NCBI RefSeq assembly: GCF_003634695.1
Contig: NZ_RBWV01000017.1
Coordinates: forward strand, 146,424-210,423
Source of the DNA: Motilibacter peucedani
Lineage (GTDB): Bacteria > Actinomycetota > Actinomycetes > Motilibacterales > Motilibacteraceae
Direction: 5' to 3'
DNA length: 64,000 nucleotides
A program made the translations under genes and the position numbers. Below are positions 16,619 through 23,623 of the stretch, one piece after another. The notes below the pieces were generated by a model. The model did no database searches and had not been told where the DNA came from. It saw only the letters and a list, made by a program, of their open reading frames with translations. Each line of letters opens with the position of its first letter. The stretch's first letter is position 1.

Positions 16619-17369
16619 CGGCGGGTACGGCGTTGCGCGAGACGGCGCGCAGCACCGCCTTGACCTCCGGCGGCGAGAGCTCGGGGTGCTTGCTGAGCAG
16701 CCGGGCGACCAGCCCGGTCACGTGCGGCGCGGCGAACGAGTTGCCGGTCGTGACCAGCGTCCCGCCGCCCGGCCAGGCGACCTCGACGTCGATGCCCGGT
16801 GCGCCGAACTCGACCGGCGGGTGCGGGTTGCAGTCGATGTCGAAGGGGCCGGTCGCGTCGTTGGCCGCGACCGAGACGACCGCGGCGTACTGCGACGGGA
16901 AGCTCGGACGCCGCACGTTGTTGACGGCGCAGACCAGCACCACGCCCGCGAAGTACGCCTCGTCGGCCACGTCGTGGAAGAGCGGGTGCAGCTCCTGGCT
17001 GCTGCTGCTCAGGCTCAGGTTGACGACGCGGGCGCCGGAGCGCACCGCCCAGCGCAGGCCCTCGGCGAAGACGAGCCCCTTGCCGGTGAGCCGCTCGCCC
17101 AGCACCCGCACGCTGTGCAGCCGCGCGTCGGGGGCCGCGCGGCGGATGATGCCGGCGCACGCCGTGCCGTGGCCGAAGAGGTCGTCGTGCGGCCCCTCGA
17201 CGGTGACCACGCGCTGCGCGCCCGCGTCCCAGTGCAGGGCCGCGCCGCCGGCCAGGCCGCCGACCGCGGGGTGGCTCGCGTCGATGCCGCTGTCGACGAC
17301 CACCACGTCGACCCCGGCCCCGGCCGCACCGCCGAAGGCCCACTCGGCGCTGACGCCGGTGGCGGGCAC
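16605..17369 (-). CDS. S8 family serine peptidase (cytoplasmic subtilisin-like)
   Basis: Compact subtilase of 254 residues. The triad is complete: Asp in VVVVDSGID (about residue 26), His in LFGHGTACAG (about 68), and Ser in GNSFAAPHVTG (about 220), which has Asn where most family members have Thr. There is no signal peptide, prodomain or membrane segment, so it should act in the cytoplasm. The only ATG/GTG start in the open frame is GTG 17369, but the frame is open upstream and a CTG at 17423 would overlap the GAF gene stop. It lies downstream of the GAF protein gene and upstream of a small acidic peptide that could be its substrate (inference). Confidence 0.87.
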   Translation of the reverse strand: MPATGVSAEWAFGGAAGAGVDVVVVDSGIDASHPAVGGLAGGAALHWDAGAQRVVTVEGPHDDLFGHGTACAGIIRRAAPDARLHSVRVLGERLTGKGLVFAEGLRWAVRSGARVVNLSLSSSSQELHPLFHDVADEAYFAGVVLVCAVNNVRRPSFPSQYAAVVSVAANDATGPFDIDCNPHPPVEFGAPGIDVEVAWPGGGTLVTTGNSFAAPHVTGLVARLLSKHPELSPPEVKAVLRAVSRNAVPAVSPT

Positions 17370-17419
17370 GGCGACCTGCTGCAGGGCCCCGGGCGCGAAC
17401 GCCTCGGACCACGCCGGTC

Positions 17420-18184
17420 TCAGCCCGCCGGCCGTGGCGACCTCCGGGCGGTGTAGCCGGCGACCTCGCGCACCAGGCGCAGGGCGAGCCGGCGCTCGGC
17501 CGGGCCCTGGCGCCCCAGCTCGCCGATCAACGACGCCAGCTCGGCGAGGTCGCTGTCGCTCTCCTGCTCCTGCTCGGCGGCCGCCTCGAGCGCGTCCTGG
17601 AGGGTGCCGCCCCCGGCGGCGGAGGCCAGCGCGCGGAGCAGGACGCCACCGAGGTCGGCGAACGCGCGCTCGTGCTGCAGGGTCAGGGCGGTCTGGTCGG
17701 CGAAGACCGAGAGCAGCGCCATGTCGTCCTCGGCACCGGGACGGGACTCGTCGCGGTCGAGCAGGGTCAGGACGCCCAGCACGCGCTCGTCGGCGACCAC
17801 CGGCACGGCGAGCAGCGCCCGCGGCACGTAGCCGGTGTGCTCGGCGACGTCGCGGGCGAAGCGGGAGTCGGCCTGCGCGTCGGCGACAGCGACCGGCTGG
17901 CCGGAGAGCACCACCCAGCCCGCGACTCCGGTGCCCGACGGCAGGCGCATGCCGGTGACGCTGTCGGCGCCGTCGCCGGCAGCGGTGGTGTAGACCAGCT
18001 CGCTCTCGTCCGCGCTCAGCAGGGCGAGGGAGCAGGCGGTGGCGCCGAAGAGCCGGCGCGCGGTCTCGGTGATGCTGCTCAGCAGCGCCTCGGTGCCGAC
18101 GGGCCGCACCGCGGGGCCCAGCCGTGTTGCCAGCTCCCCCAGCTGGCGGGCGAGCTCCGCTGCGTCGGGGGGCGGCTGCTGCAC
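17420..18184 (-). CDS. GAF domain-containing protein
   Basis: Cytosolic sensor-like protein of 254 residues. A GAF domain spans about 25-170 with GATACSLALLS, LPSGTGVAGWVV, SRFARDVAEHTGY and RALLAVPVVADERVLGVL. The C-terminal 80 residues are helical and acidic (EAAAEQEQESDSD) and carry no recognisable output domain. GAF domains bind cyclic nucleotides, heme or other small ligands; the ligand here is unknown. The GTG start has CAGAAT six bases upstream. It is the first gene of the leftward set leading into the S8 protease gene, 50 bases downstream. A TGTCA-N6-TGACA palindrome lies about 130 bases upstream. Confidence 0.83.
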   Translation of the reverse strand: MQQPPPDAAELARQLGELATRLGPAVRPVGTEALLSSITETARRLFGATACSLALLSADESELVYTTAAGDGADSVTGMRLPSGTGVAGWVVLSGQPVAVADAQADSRFARDVAEHTGYVPRALLAVPVVADERVLGVLTLLDRDESRPGAEDDMALLSVFADQTALTLQHERAFADLGGVLLRALASAAGGGTLQDALEAAAEQEQESDSDLAELASLIGELGRQGPAERRLALRLVREVAGYTARRSPRPAG

Positions 18185-18190
18185 GGCTGC

Positions 18191-18196
18191 ATTCTG
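18191..18196 (-). promoter_or_regulatory. -10-like box (CAGAAT) of the GAF protein gene
   Basis: On the minus strand CAGAAT lies six bases before GTG 18184. It keeps the key A2 and T6 positions of an actinobacterial -10 but not the first T, so it is a weaker match than the others in this window. Confidence 0.35.
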
Positions 18197-18218
18197 CTAC
18201 GGACGGAAGAGGATCCCC

Positions 18219-18302
18219 GTGAACGCCACTGTCCCCACCTCCTCGCTGTGCACGTGCCTCGAGGATGCTCCGCTCAGCACGGTCCAGCAGTCGCCCTCGT
18301 GA
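18219..18302 (+). CDS. Candidate 27-residue peptide with two cysteines
   Basis: A short frame in the 146-base gap between the GAF and SDR genes. It starts with GTG and has a good GGAAGAGG ribosome-binding site six bases upstream. The peptide contains TSSLCTCLED and ends TVQQSPS. Ser/Thr next to Cys recalls modified-peptide precursors, but no modification enzyme is adjacent, and short frames arise easily in GC-rich DNA. It points away from the GAF gene. Treat it as a candidate only. Confidence 0.25.
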   Translation: MNATVPTSSLCTCLEDAPLSTVQQSPS

Positions 18303-18311
18303 CAGCGCGGG

Positions 18312-18327
18312 TGTCAGCGTGGTGACA
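18312..18327. promoter_or_regulatory. Palindrome TGTCA-N6-TGACA, candidate Crp-family operator (site 2)
   Basis: A perfect 5-6-5 inverted repeat with spacer GCGTGG, flanked by GGG on both sides. It is preceded by a further TGACA half-site at 18300-18304, which forms TGACA-N7-TGTCA with it. It lies upstream of the GAF gene and just past the SDR stop, matching site 1 at 16603-16618. Confidence 0.55.
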
Positions 18328-18330
18328 GGG

Positions 18331-19128
18331 TCAGCGCGCGAGCTTGCGGGCCGTCCACGCCAGCAGCGACGGGCGCGCCGACACGACGACGTCGAGCGCC
18401 CGGTCGACCGGCCACACCTCGCCGAGCCGCGCGGCGCCGACGACGCGCGGCACGGAGAGCGTGCGCGACCGGCGGCTGGTGAGGCAGCGCGCCACCGCGG
18501 CCGCCACGAGCCGCGGCGGGATGCCCCAGGACGCTCGGCCGCTGTCCGAGAGCCACTCGGTCGCGACGAACATCGGGTTGACGGTGTGCACGCGCACGCC
18601 GCGGCCGGTGACCTCGCGGCGCAGGCCGCGCACGTAGCCGGCGACGCCCGCCTTGCTCGCCGCGTAGACCGTGAAGGGCGGCACCTGGCACCACGCGAGC
18701 ACCGAGGAGACGAACACCAGGTCTCCCCCGCGCTCGAGCAGGTGCGGGAGCGCGCGCGCCGAGGTCTGGACGGTCGCGGTCAGGTTGACCGCCACCATGC
18801 GCTCAGCCGCGGAGGCCGGCATGTCCTCGACCAGCCCCACCCAGCCCTGACCGGCGTTGAGCACGACGGCGTCGAGCCGGCCGTGGGCGGCGAGGACCGC
18901 GTCGAACAGGTGCGTACGGTCCTCCTCCACCGTGAGGTCGGCGACCACCGCCTGCACACCGGGGAGGGCCTGCGCGGTCGCGCGCAGGCGCTCGGCGCCG
19001 CGCGCGCAGACCGCCACCGTCGCACCGCGCGCGTGCAGCGTCTCGGCGACGGCGCGGCCGATGCCCGCGCTGCCGCCCGTGACGAGCACGACGCGACCGT
19101 CGAGCGTCCGGGGCGACGAGCGGCCCAT
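18331..19128 (-). CDS. Short-chain dehydrogenase/reductase (SDR)
   Basis: Classical SDR of 265 residues. The NAD(P)-binding motif is TGGSAGIG near residues 17-24, with Asp in VVADLT, NAG in VVLNAGQG, catalytic Ser in VFVSSVLA and the YxxxK motif in YAASKAG. The C-terminal 60 residues (ARPSLLAWTARKLAR at the end) are amphipathic and basic, as in membrane-associated SDRs of the retinol-dehydrogenase-like group. The substrate is unknown. The ATG is 19128 with TACGGT six bases upstream; the promoter region is shared with the divergent rRNA methyltransferase gene. Confidence 0.88.
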   Translation of the reverse strand: MGRSSPRTLDGRVVLVTGGSAGIGRAVAETLHARGATVAVCARGAERLRATAQALPGVQAVVADLTVEEDRTHLFDAVLAAHGRLDAVVLNAGQGWVGLVEDMPASAAERMVAVNLTATVQTSARALPHLLERGGDLVFVSSVLAWCQVPPFTVYAASKAGVAGYVRGLRREVTGRGVRVHTVNPMFVATEWLSDSGRASWGIPPRLVAAAVARCLTSRRSRTLSVPRVVGAARLGEVWPVDRALDVVVSARPSLLAWTARKLAR

Positions 19129-19134
19129 CCCGGC

Positions 19135-19140
19135 ACCGTA
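19135..19140 (-). promoter_or_regulatory. -10 box (TACGGT), leaderless start of the SDR gene
   Basis: On the minus strand TACGGT lies six bases before ATG 19128. It faces the divergent box of the rRNA methyltransferase at 19154-19159, so two leaderless promoters are packed into 37 bases. Confidence 0.55.
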
Positions 19141-19153
19141 CGCGCAGCACGCC

Positions 19154-19159
19154 TAGTCT
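19154..19159 (+). promoter_or_regulatory. -10 box (TAGTCT), leaderless start of the rRNA methyltransferase gene
   Basis: TAGTCT lies six bases before GTG 19166, with no ribosome-binding site. It is the divergent partner of the box at 19135-19140. Confidence 0.55.
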
Positions 19160-19165
19160 GACCAG

Positions 19166-20029
19166 GTGCTCGCGGCCGTCTTCGACCTGCTCGCCTGCCC
19201 GCACTGCGCGGCGGCGCTGGCGCCGAGCGGGGCGGGCGCCGCGTGCCCCCAGGGCCACAGCTTCGACCTGTCGCGGCAGGGCTACCTCAGCCTGCTCCAG
19301 CCGGGGGCGCTGACCGGCTCGGGCGACGACGCCGCGATGGTGCGCAACCGGCAGGACTTCCTGGCGGCCGGGCACTACGACCGGCTGCGCGCCCGTGTCC
19401 GCGCCCTGGCGACCGGCACGACCGGCGGGCTGGCACCGGCGGGCGGCGTGCTCGACCTCGGAGGTGGCACGGGGTGGTACGCCGCCGACGTCCTCGCCGC
19501 GCTGCCCGGCCGCGTCGGCGTGGTCATCGACACCTCGAAGCCGGCGCTGCGCGTGGCCGCCCGCCTCGACCCCCGGCTCGGAGCCGTCGCTGCCGACGCG
19601 TGGAAGTCGCTGCCCGTCAGGGACTCCTCGGTCGGCGTCGCCCTCGACGTGTTCGCACCGCGCAACTCCGCCGAGCTGGCGCGGGTCCTGCGCGCCGACG
19701 GCGCGCTGGTGGTGGTCGTCCCGGGGCCCGACCACCTGCGCGAGCTGCGGCGGCCGCTGGGGCTGCTCGACGTGCAGGAGGGCAAGCAGGCGCGGCTGCT
19801 CGACACGCTCGGGTCCGACTTCTCCCTGCGCCACAACGAGGGCCTGCGCTACGAGATGGCCGTCGCGCGCGCCGACGCCGCCACCCTCGCGGGCATGGGC
19901 CCGAGCGCACGCCACATCTCGCCGACAGAACTGGCCGAGCGGGTCGCCGCGCTGCCGGAGCAGGTGGCCGTGACCGCGGACTTCGCCCTCAGCCTGTGGC
20001 GCCCGCGCTCGTCGGACGCGCGGGACTAG
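19166..20029 (+). CDS. rlmA: 23S rRNA (guanine-N1)-methyltransferase, RlmA/TlrB type
   Basis: SAM-dependent methyltransferase of 287 residues. The N-terminal zinc-finger-like motif (CPHC at 12-15, then CPQGHSFD) and the DLSRQGYLSLL segment are characteristic of RlmA(I)/RlmA(II). The SAM site is GGVLDLGGGTGWY (about 93-105), followed by DVFAPRNSAE. Enzymes of this family methylate G745 or G748 in helix 35 of 23S rRNA, and some confer macrolide resistance; which position applies cannot be decided here. The start is GTG 19166. The stop shares CTAG with the convergent hemerythrin-like gene. Confidence 0.88.
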   Translation: MLAAVFDLLACPHCAAALAPSGAGAACPQGHSFDLSRQGYLSLLQPGALTGSGDDAAMVRNRQDFLAAGHYDRLRARVRALATGTTGGLAPAGGVLDLGGGTGWYAADVLAALPGRVGVVIDTSKPALRVAARLDPRLGAVAADAWKSLPVRDSSVGVALDVFAPRNSAELARVLRADGALVVVVPGPDHLRELRRPLGLLDVQEGKQARLLDTLGSDFSLRHNEGLRYEMAVARADAATLAGMGPSARHISPTELAERVAALPEQVAVTADFALSLWRPRSSDARD

Positions 20030-20586
20030 CGGGTCGCCGCCTCGGCGCTCAGCACGTCGCGCAGCGCCTTCGTGACACCGCGCTGCGGCCACAGCGTGAG
20101 GTCGTGCCCGCCGGTGACCTTCGGGTGCGAGTGCGTCGCCCCCGACTCCATGGTCGGGGTGACCCGCTCGCCCAGCGCCATCAGGTCGCGCTCGGGCAGC
20201 GCCTCGGCGACCGCGGGCAGCAGCGTCGTGAGCTGGTCGCGCGCCAGGTCCTCCACCACGTCGACCAGCGCCGTCAGCGGCGCGAGCGCGTCGGCGGAGG
20301 AGTGGTCGAGGCCCTCCAGGGCCGCGGCGCGCGTCTCGAGCGAGTCGAGGGCGCCGACGGCCGACTGGGCCCGGGCCGAGCCGTCGGGGAGCACGTCGGC
20401 CACGACCGGCAGCAGGAAGACCCGCTCGTAGACGCTGACCCGCACGCTCTCGAGCACCAGCTTGCCGACCAGCGACTGGGCCGAGCGCAGCCCCTCCTCC
20501 TGCTCCTTGCGCGCGAGCCGGGCGAGCTCGGCGAGGTCGTGCAGGTAGGCGGCGAACAGCGCGTCGAGGGGGACTCGTGAACTCAT
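20026..20586 (-). CDS. Hemerythrin-like helical protein lacking the iron ligands
   Basis: All-helical protein of 186 residues. Its helix pattern parallels actinobacterial HHE hemerythrin proteins: VYERVFLLPVVADVLPDG, then ALDSLETRAAALEGLD, then VVEDLARDQLTTLLPAVAEALPERDLMALGER. The positions that normally hold HxxxE, EHxE and HHVEEEE carry non-ligand residues (SVYE, LDSLE, LARDQ). It probably cannot bind a diiron centre and may be a structural or regulatory relative. The family assignment is my own pattern match. The ATG is 20586. The stop shares CTAG with the convergent methyltransferase gene. Confidence 0.6.
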   Translation of the reverse strand: MSSRVPLDALFAAYLHDLAELARLARKEQEEGLRSAQSLVGKLVLESVRVSVYERVFLLPVVADVLPDGSARAQSAVGALDSLETRAAALEGLDHSSADALAPLTALVDVVEDLARDQLTTLLPAVAEALPERDLMALGERVTPTMESGATHSHPKVTGGHDLTLWPQRGVTKALRDVLSAEAATR

Positions 20587-20701
20587 GCCACCGCCGTACC
20601 CCCGGATGATCAGCGGCATGCCTGGGCGGCGCCTGGGTAGGCAGCACGTGCGCGAGCGATCGTCGAGCGCACACGGCCCCCAGCGAGAGGTTCCACACCC
20701 C

Positions 20702-20923
20702 ATGACCGGGATCCCCACCGTCGAGCTGTCGGACGACGACCTCCACCGCGAGCTCGCCCACCTCTACGAGACCCGGCTCGAGACGCTGCGCCACGGCTCC
20801 GACGACGCGCTCGAGAGCCACACCGCGCGCACGCAGGCGCTGGAGCAGGAGTACCAGCGCCGCGTGCCCGGCCGCGAGGTCGACCCCGAGCGGCTGCGCT
20901 CCGGCGCACGGGCGCGGGCGTAG
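20702..20923 (+). CDS. Small DUF6158-like protein
   Basis: Charged, helical cytosolic protein of 73 residues: TGIPTVELSDDDLHRELAHL, then TRLETLRHGSDDALESHT, then EYQRRVPGREVDPERLR and a basic tail. I associate this pattern with the actinobacterial family DUF6158, whose function is not known. The ATG 20702 has a GAGAGG motif about twelve bases upstream, and the protein pattern begins right at this codon, so longer upstream frames are not supported. The epimerase gene starts four bases after its stop, suggesting an operon. Confidence 0.7.
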   Translation: MTGIPTVELSDDDLHRELAHLYETRLETLRHGSDDALESHTARTQALEQEYQRRVPGREVDPERLRSGARARA

Positions 20924-20927
20924 TCGC

Positions 20928-21959
20928 GTGCGGCTCGTCGTCACCGGCGCCAGCGGCAACGTCGGCACCGCCTTCCTCCGCGCCGTCCGCAGCTCCCACC
21001 CCGAGTGGGACGTGGCCGGCGTGGTCCGCCGGCCCCCGGAGCCTGACGCGGGCGAGCCCTACACCGGCGTCGACTGGCACGCGGTGGACCTCTCGTCGCC
21101 GCGTGCCGAGGAGCGCCTGCGCGAGCTGATGAGCGGGGCCGACGCGGTGGTGCACTTCGCGTGGGCCATCATGCCGTCCCGCGACCCGGCGCTGCTCGAG
21201 ACGGTGAACGTCGCCGGCAGCCGCCAGGTCTTCCGGGCCGCCGCCCACGCCGGTGTGCCGCACCTGGTGCACATGTCCAGCGTCGGCACCTACGCCCCCG
21301 TGCCGCGCGGCCGCCTGCCCAAGCCGGTGACCGACGAGAGCTGGTCGAACGACGGCATCCCCACCTCGCTCTACTCGCGGCAGAAGGCCGCGGTCGAGCA
21401 CCTGCTCGACGAGTTCGACGGGCACGGCTTCTTCGAGACGGTCAGCCGGGTGCGTCCCGGCCTCGTGCTCCAGCCGGACGCCGGTGCGGAGATAGGGCGC
21501 TACTTCGTCGGCCTCTGGGCCCCCGCCGTACGCCTGGTGCGCGGCGCCGTGCCGGTGCTGCCGCTGCCCTCGGGGCTGGTGGCGAACGTCGTCCACGCCG
21601 ACGACCTCGGCGACGCGATCGTCCGCATCGTCGACCGCCGGGCGCCCGGCGCCTTCAACATCGCCGCGGACGACGTCGTCACGCCGGAGGTGCTCGCGTC
21701 GGCCTTCCGGGCGCGGCGGGTGCCGGCACCGTACGCAGCGCTGCGGGCGCTCGTCGCGTCCTCGTGGCGGACGCACCTGCAGCCCACCGACCCCGGGTGG
21801 CTCGACCTCGCGCGCGGCGTCCCGCTCATGGACACCGCACGCGCCAAGTCGCTGCTGGGCTGGGCGCCCGTGCGCTCCGGTGCCGACGCGCTCGCGTCCC
21901 TCGTGGCCGCCGTGGGGCACGGGACCGGCGGCGACTCACCGATCCTGGCGCCGCGCTGA
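20928..21959 (+). CDS. NAD-dependent epimerase/dehydratase family protein
   Basis: Extended SDR of 343 residues. The N-terminal Rossmann motif is TGASGNVG (residues 6-13), with DAVVHFAWAI, VAGSRQVF, HMSSVGTY, the YSRQK catalytic Tyr/Lys (about 147-151) and a late VVHADDLGDAI segment. These match nucleotide-sugar epimerases or related reductases. The late FNIAADD and LLGW segments also fit. The substrate is unknown. GTG 20928 lies four bases after the DUF6158-like gene. The last 24 bases overlap the convergent DUF6328 gene. Confidence 0.87.
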   Translation: MRLVVTGASGNVGTAFLRAVRSSHPEWDVAGVVRRPPEPDAGEPYTGVDWHAVDLSSPRAEERLRELMSGADAVVHFAWAIMPSRDPALLETVNVAGSRQVFRAAAHAGVPHLVHMSSVGTYAPVPRGRLPKPVTDESWSNDGIPTSLYSRQKAAVEHLLDEFDGHGFFETVSRVRPGLVLQPDAGAEIGRYFVGLWAPAVRLVRGAVPVLPLPSGLVANVVHADDLGDAIVRIVDRRAPGAFNIAADDVVTPEVLASAFRARRVPAPYAALRALVASSWRTHLQPTDPGWLDLARGVPLMDTARAKSLLGWAPVRSGADALASLVAAVGHGTGGDSPILAPR

Positions 21960-22466
21960 GCGCTGGTGAGCGCGGCGCACCGAGATCGGCCACGCGTACC
22001 ACAGCAGCGCGAACGCCAGGACGGTGAGCGGGACGACGGTCCAGAACAGCGCGTCGCGCCCGCCCACGACGTCGAGCACGAGGACGAGCCCGCTCGTCAT
22101 CGCCCCCGCGAGGGCGAGCAGGCCCACCTTCATGAGGCGGTCCGAGGCCTCGACCAGCTGCTTCTTGAGCCCGTGGCGGAACACCGTGCGGTGGAAGCTC
22201 ACCGGCGCCACCAGCAGCACGGCCGCCGCGAGCGTCAGCACCAGCGTCACCGCGTAGGCGTCGCGCTGGAAGTCGCTCAGCTCCTCGAACCGCTGCTGGA
22301 ACGGGATCGCCAGCAGCGCCGCGAACAGGAACTGCACGAAGATCTGCGCGACGCGCAGCTCCTGCAGGAGCTCGGAGAGGTTGCGGTCGAGCCGCTCGGC
22401 CGGGCTCTCGTCGCGCTGCGGCGAGCCGTCGCTTCCGACGTCCTCACTGGTGCCGTCGCCCGCCAT
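21936..22466 (-). CDS. DUF6328 family membrane protein
   Basis: Membrane protein of 176 residues with a hydrophilic, acidic N-terminus (about 1-35). Four predicted helices follow: VQFLFAALLAIPF, VTLVLTLAAAVLLVAPVSFHR, LLALAGAMTSGLVLVLDVV and a last one near 140-160. The motif ELRVAQ..VQFLFAALL, then PFQQRF and APVSFHR, is what I know from actinobacterial DUF6328, sometimes annotated as a sodium:proton antiporter without direct proof. It ends in a basic cytoplasmic tail. It overlaps the epimerase gene end-to-end. Confidence 0.8.
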   Translation of the reverse strand: MAGDGTSEDVGSDGSPQRDESPAERLDRNLSELLQELRVAQIFVQFLFAALLAIPFQQRFEELSDFQRDAYAVTLVLTLAAAVLLVAPVSFHRTVFRHGLKKQLVEASDRLMKVGLLALAGAMTSGLVLVLDVVGGRDALFWTVVPLTVLAFALLWYAWPISVRRAHQRSARRQDR

Positions 22467-22549
22467 CGGATCCTCCTCGGTGTGGGTCCGCCATTGTGGG
22501 GTGCGGCACCAGGGGTTAGGCGGGCGCCTCGCCGGGGCAGCCTGACAGC

Positions 22550-22801
22550 ATGAGCGTCCCCCCCGCGGAGTCCCCGCACGAGCGCATCACCGGGCTCGAG
22601 CCCGGCGGTGGCGTGCCGCCCGGCGAGACCCCTCCGGCCGAGGGCAGCGAGAGCGGGGCCGGGGGCGTCGCCTACCGGCAGCCCGAGGTCCCGCACGACG
22701 GGTTCTGGAACCGCTTCGGGATGATCGCGGTGCTCGCCGGCGGCCTGCTCGTGGGCGCGCTGTTCGTCGTCTGGGCGATCGTGCGGCTGGTCTCGCTCTA
22801 G
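22550..22801 (+). CDS. DUF6480-like small membrane protein
   Basis: Protein of 83 residues. The N-terminal 50 residues are Pro/Gly-rich (GLEPGGGVPPGETPPAEGS). One transmembrane helix follows at about 58-80 (MIAVLAGGLLVGALFVVWAIV). The PGGGVPPGETPP signature fits the actinobacterial family DUF6480, whose role is unknown. It probably has a single span with a cytoplasmic or periplasmic flexible tail. The stop shares CTAG with the convergent TrmH-type methyltransferase gene. Confidence 0.75.
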   Translation: MSVPPAESPHERITGLEPGGGVPPGETPPAEGSESGAGGVAYRQPEVPHDGFWNRFGMIAVLAGGLLVGALFVVWAIVRLVSL

Positions 22802-23610
22802 CAGCGGTTCCAGCGCATCGCGTAGAACACCACCGCGGCGGCTGAGGCCACGTTGAGCGAGTCGATGCCCGCCTCCATCGGGATCTGCACACGCAGGTCC
22901 GCCGCGGCCAGCGCTTGCGGGGAGAGCCCCTCCCCCTCGGTGCCGAGCAGCAGCGCGTCCTTGGACCCGGGCACGAGCTCGGGCAGCGCCACGGCGTCGG
23001 CGGCGGGCGTCATGGCCAGCAGCCGGAAGCCGGCCTCCGACAGCTCGCGGTAGCAGTCGGGCCAGCGCTCGAACCGGGCGTAGGGCAGCGTGAACGACGC
23101 CCCCATCGACACCTTGACCGAGCGCCGGTAGAGCGGGTCGGCGCAACGCGGGGTCAGCAGGACGCCCTCGATCCCGAGCGCGGCCGCCGCCCGGAAGACC
23201 GCGCCGACGTTGGTGTGGTTCACCACGTCTTCCAGCACGGCGACGCTGCGGCAGCGCGCCATCAGCTCGGCGGTGCTCGGCAGCGGCCGGCGCTGCATCG
23301 AGGCCAGCGCACCCCGGTGCACGGTGTAGCCGGTCAGCGCCTCCATCAGGGGCTGGTCGGCGAGGTAGACGGGCACCCCGGCGCGGGCCAGCGGCTCGGC
23401 GAGCCCCGGGAGCCATCGCTCCTCCATGAGCGCCGAGCGCGGCGCGTAACCGGCTTCGAGCGCCCGCAGCACGACCTTCTCCCCCTCGGCGATGAACAGC
23501 CCCTCGGCCGGTTCCATCACCCGGCGCAGCGCGCCGTCGGTCAGTGAGGTGTAGTCCCTCAGCCGCGGGTCGGCGGGGTGGTCGACGCGCACGACCTGCA
23601 GCTCGCTCAC
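22798..23610 (-). CDS. TrmH family RNA methyltransferase (SpoU type)
   Basis: SAM-dependent 2'-O-methyltransferase of 270 residues. It has an N-terminal substrate-binding domain (RLRDYTSL..., FIAEGEKVV) and a C-terminal knotted SPOUT domain. All three SpoU motifs are visible: NHTNVGAVFRAAAALG (motif 1), LLGTEGEGLS (motif 2) and SLNVASAAAVVFY (motif 3). The target could be rRNA or tRNA; it cannot be assigned. GTG 23610 has an AGAGGAC ribosome-binding site. The next gene upstream on this strand (TauE/SafE) ends 13 bases before it, so the two are probably co-transcribed. Confidence 0.92.
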   Translation of the reverse strand: MSELQVVRVDHPADPRLRDYTSLTDGALRRVMEPAEGLFIAEGEKVVLRALEAGYAPRSALMEERWLPGLAEPLARAGVPVYLADQPLMEALTGYTVHRGALASMQRRPLPSTAELMARCRSVAVLEDVVNHTNVGAVFRAAAALGIEGVLLTPRCADPLYRRSVKVSMGASFTLPYARFERWPDCYRELSEAGFRLLAMTPAADAVALPELVPGSKDALLLGTEGEGLSPQALAAADLRVQIPMEAGIDSLNVASAAAVVFYAMRWNRC

Positions 23611-23623
23611 GTGTGCCGTCCTC

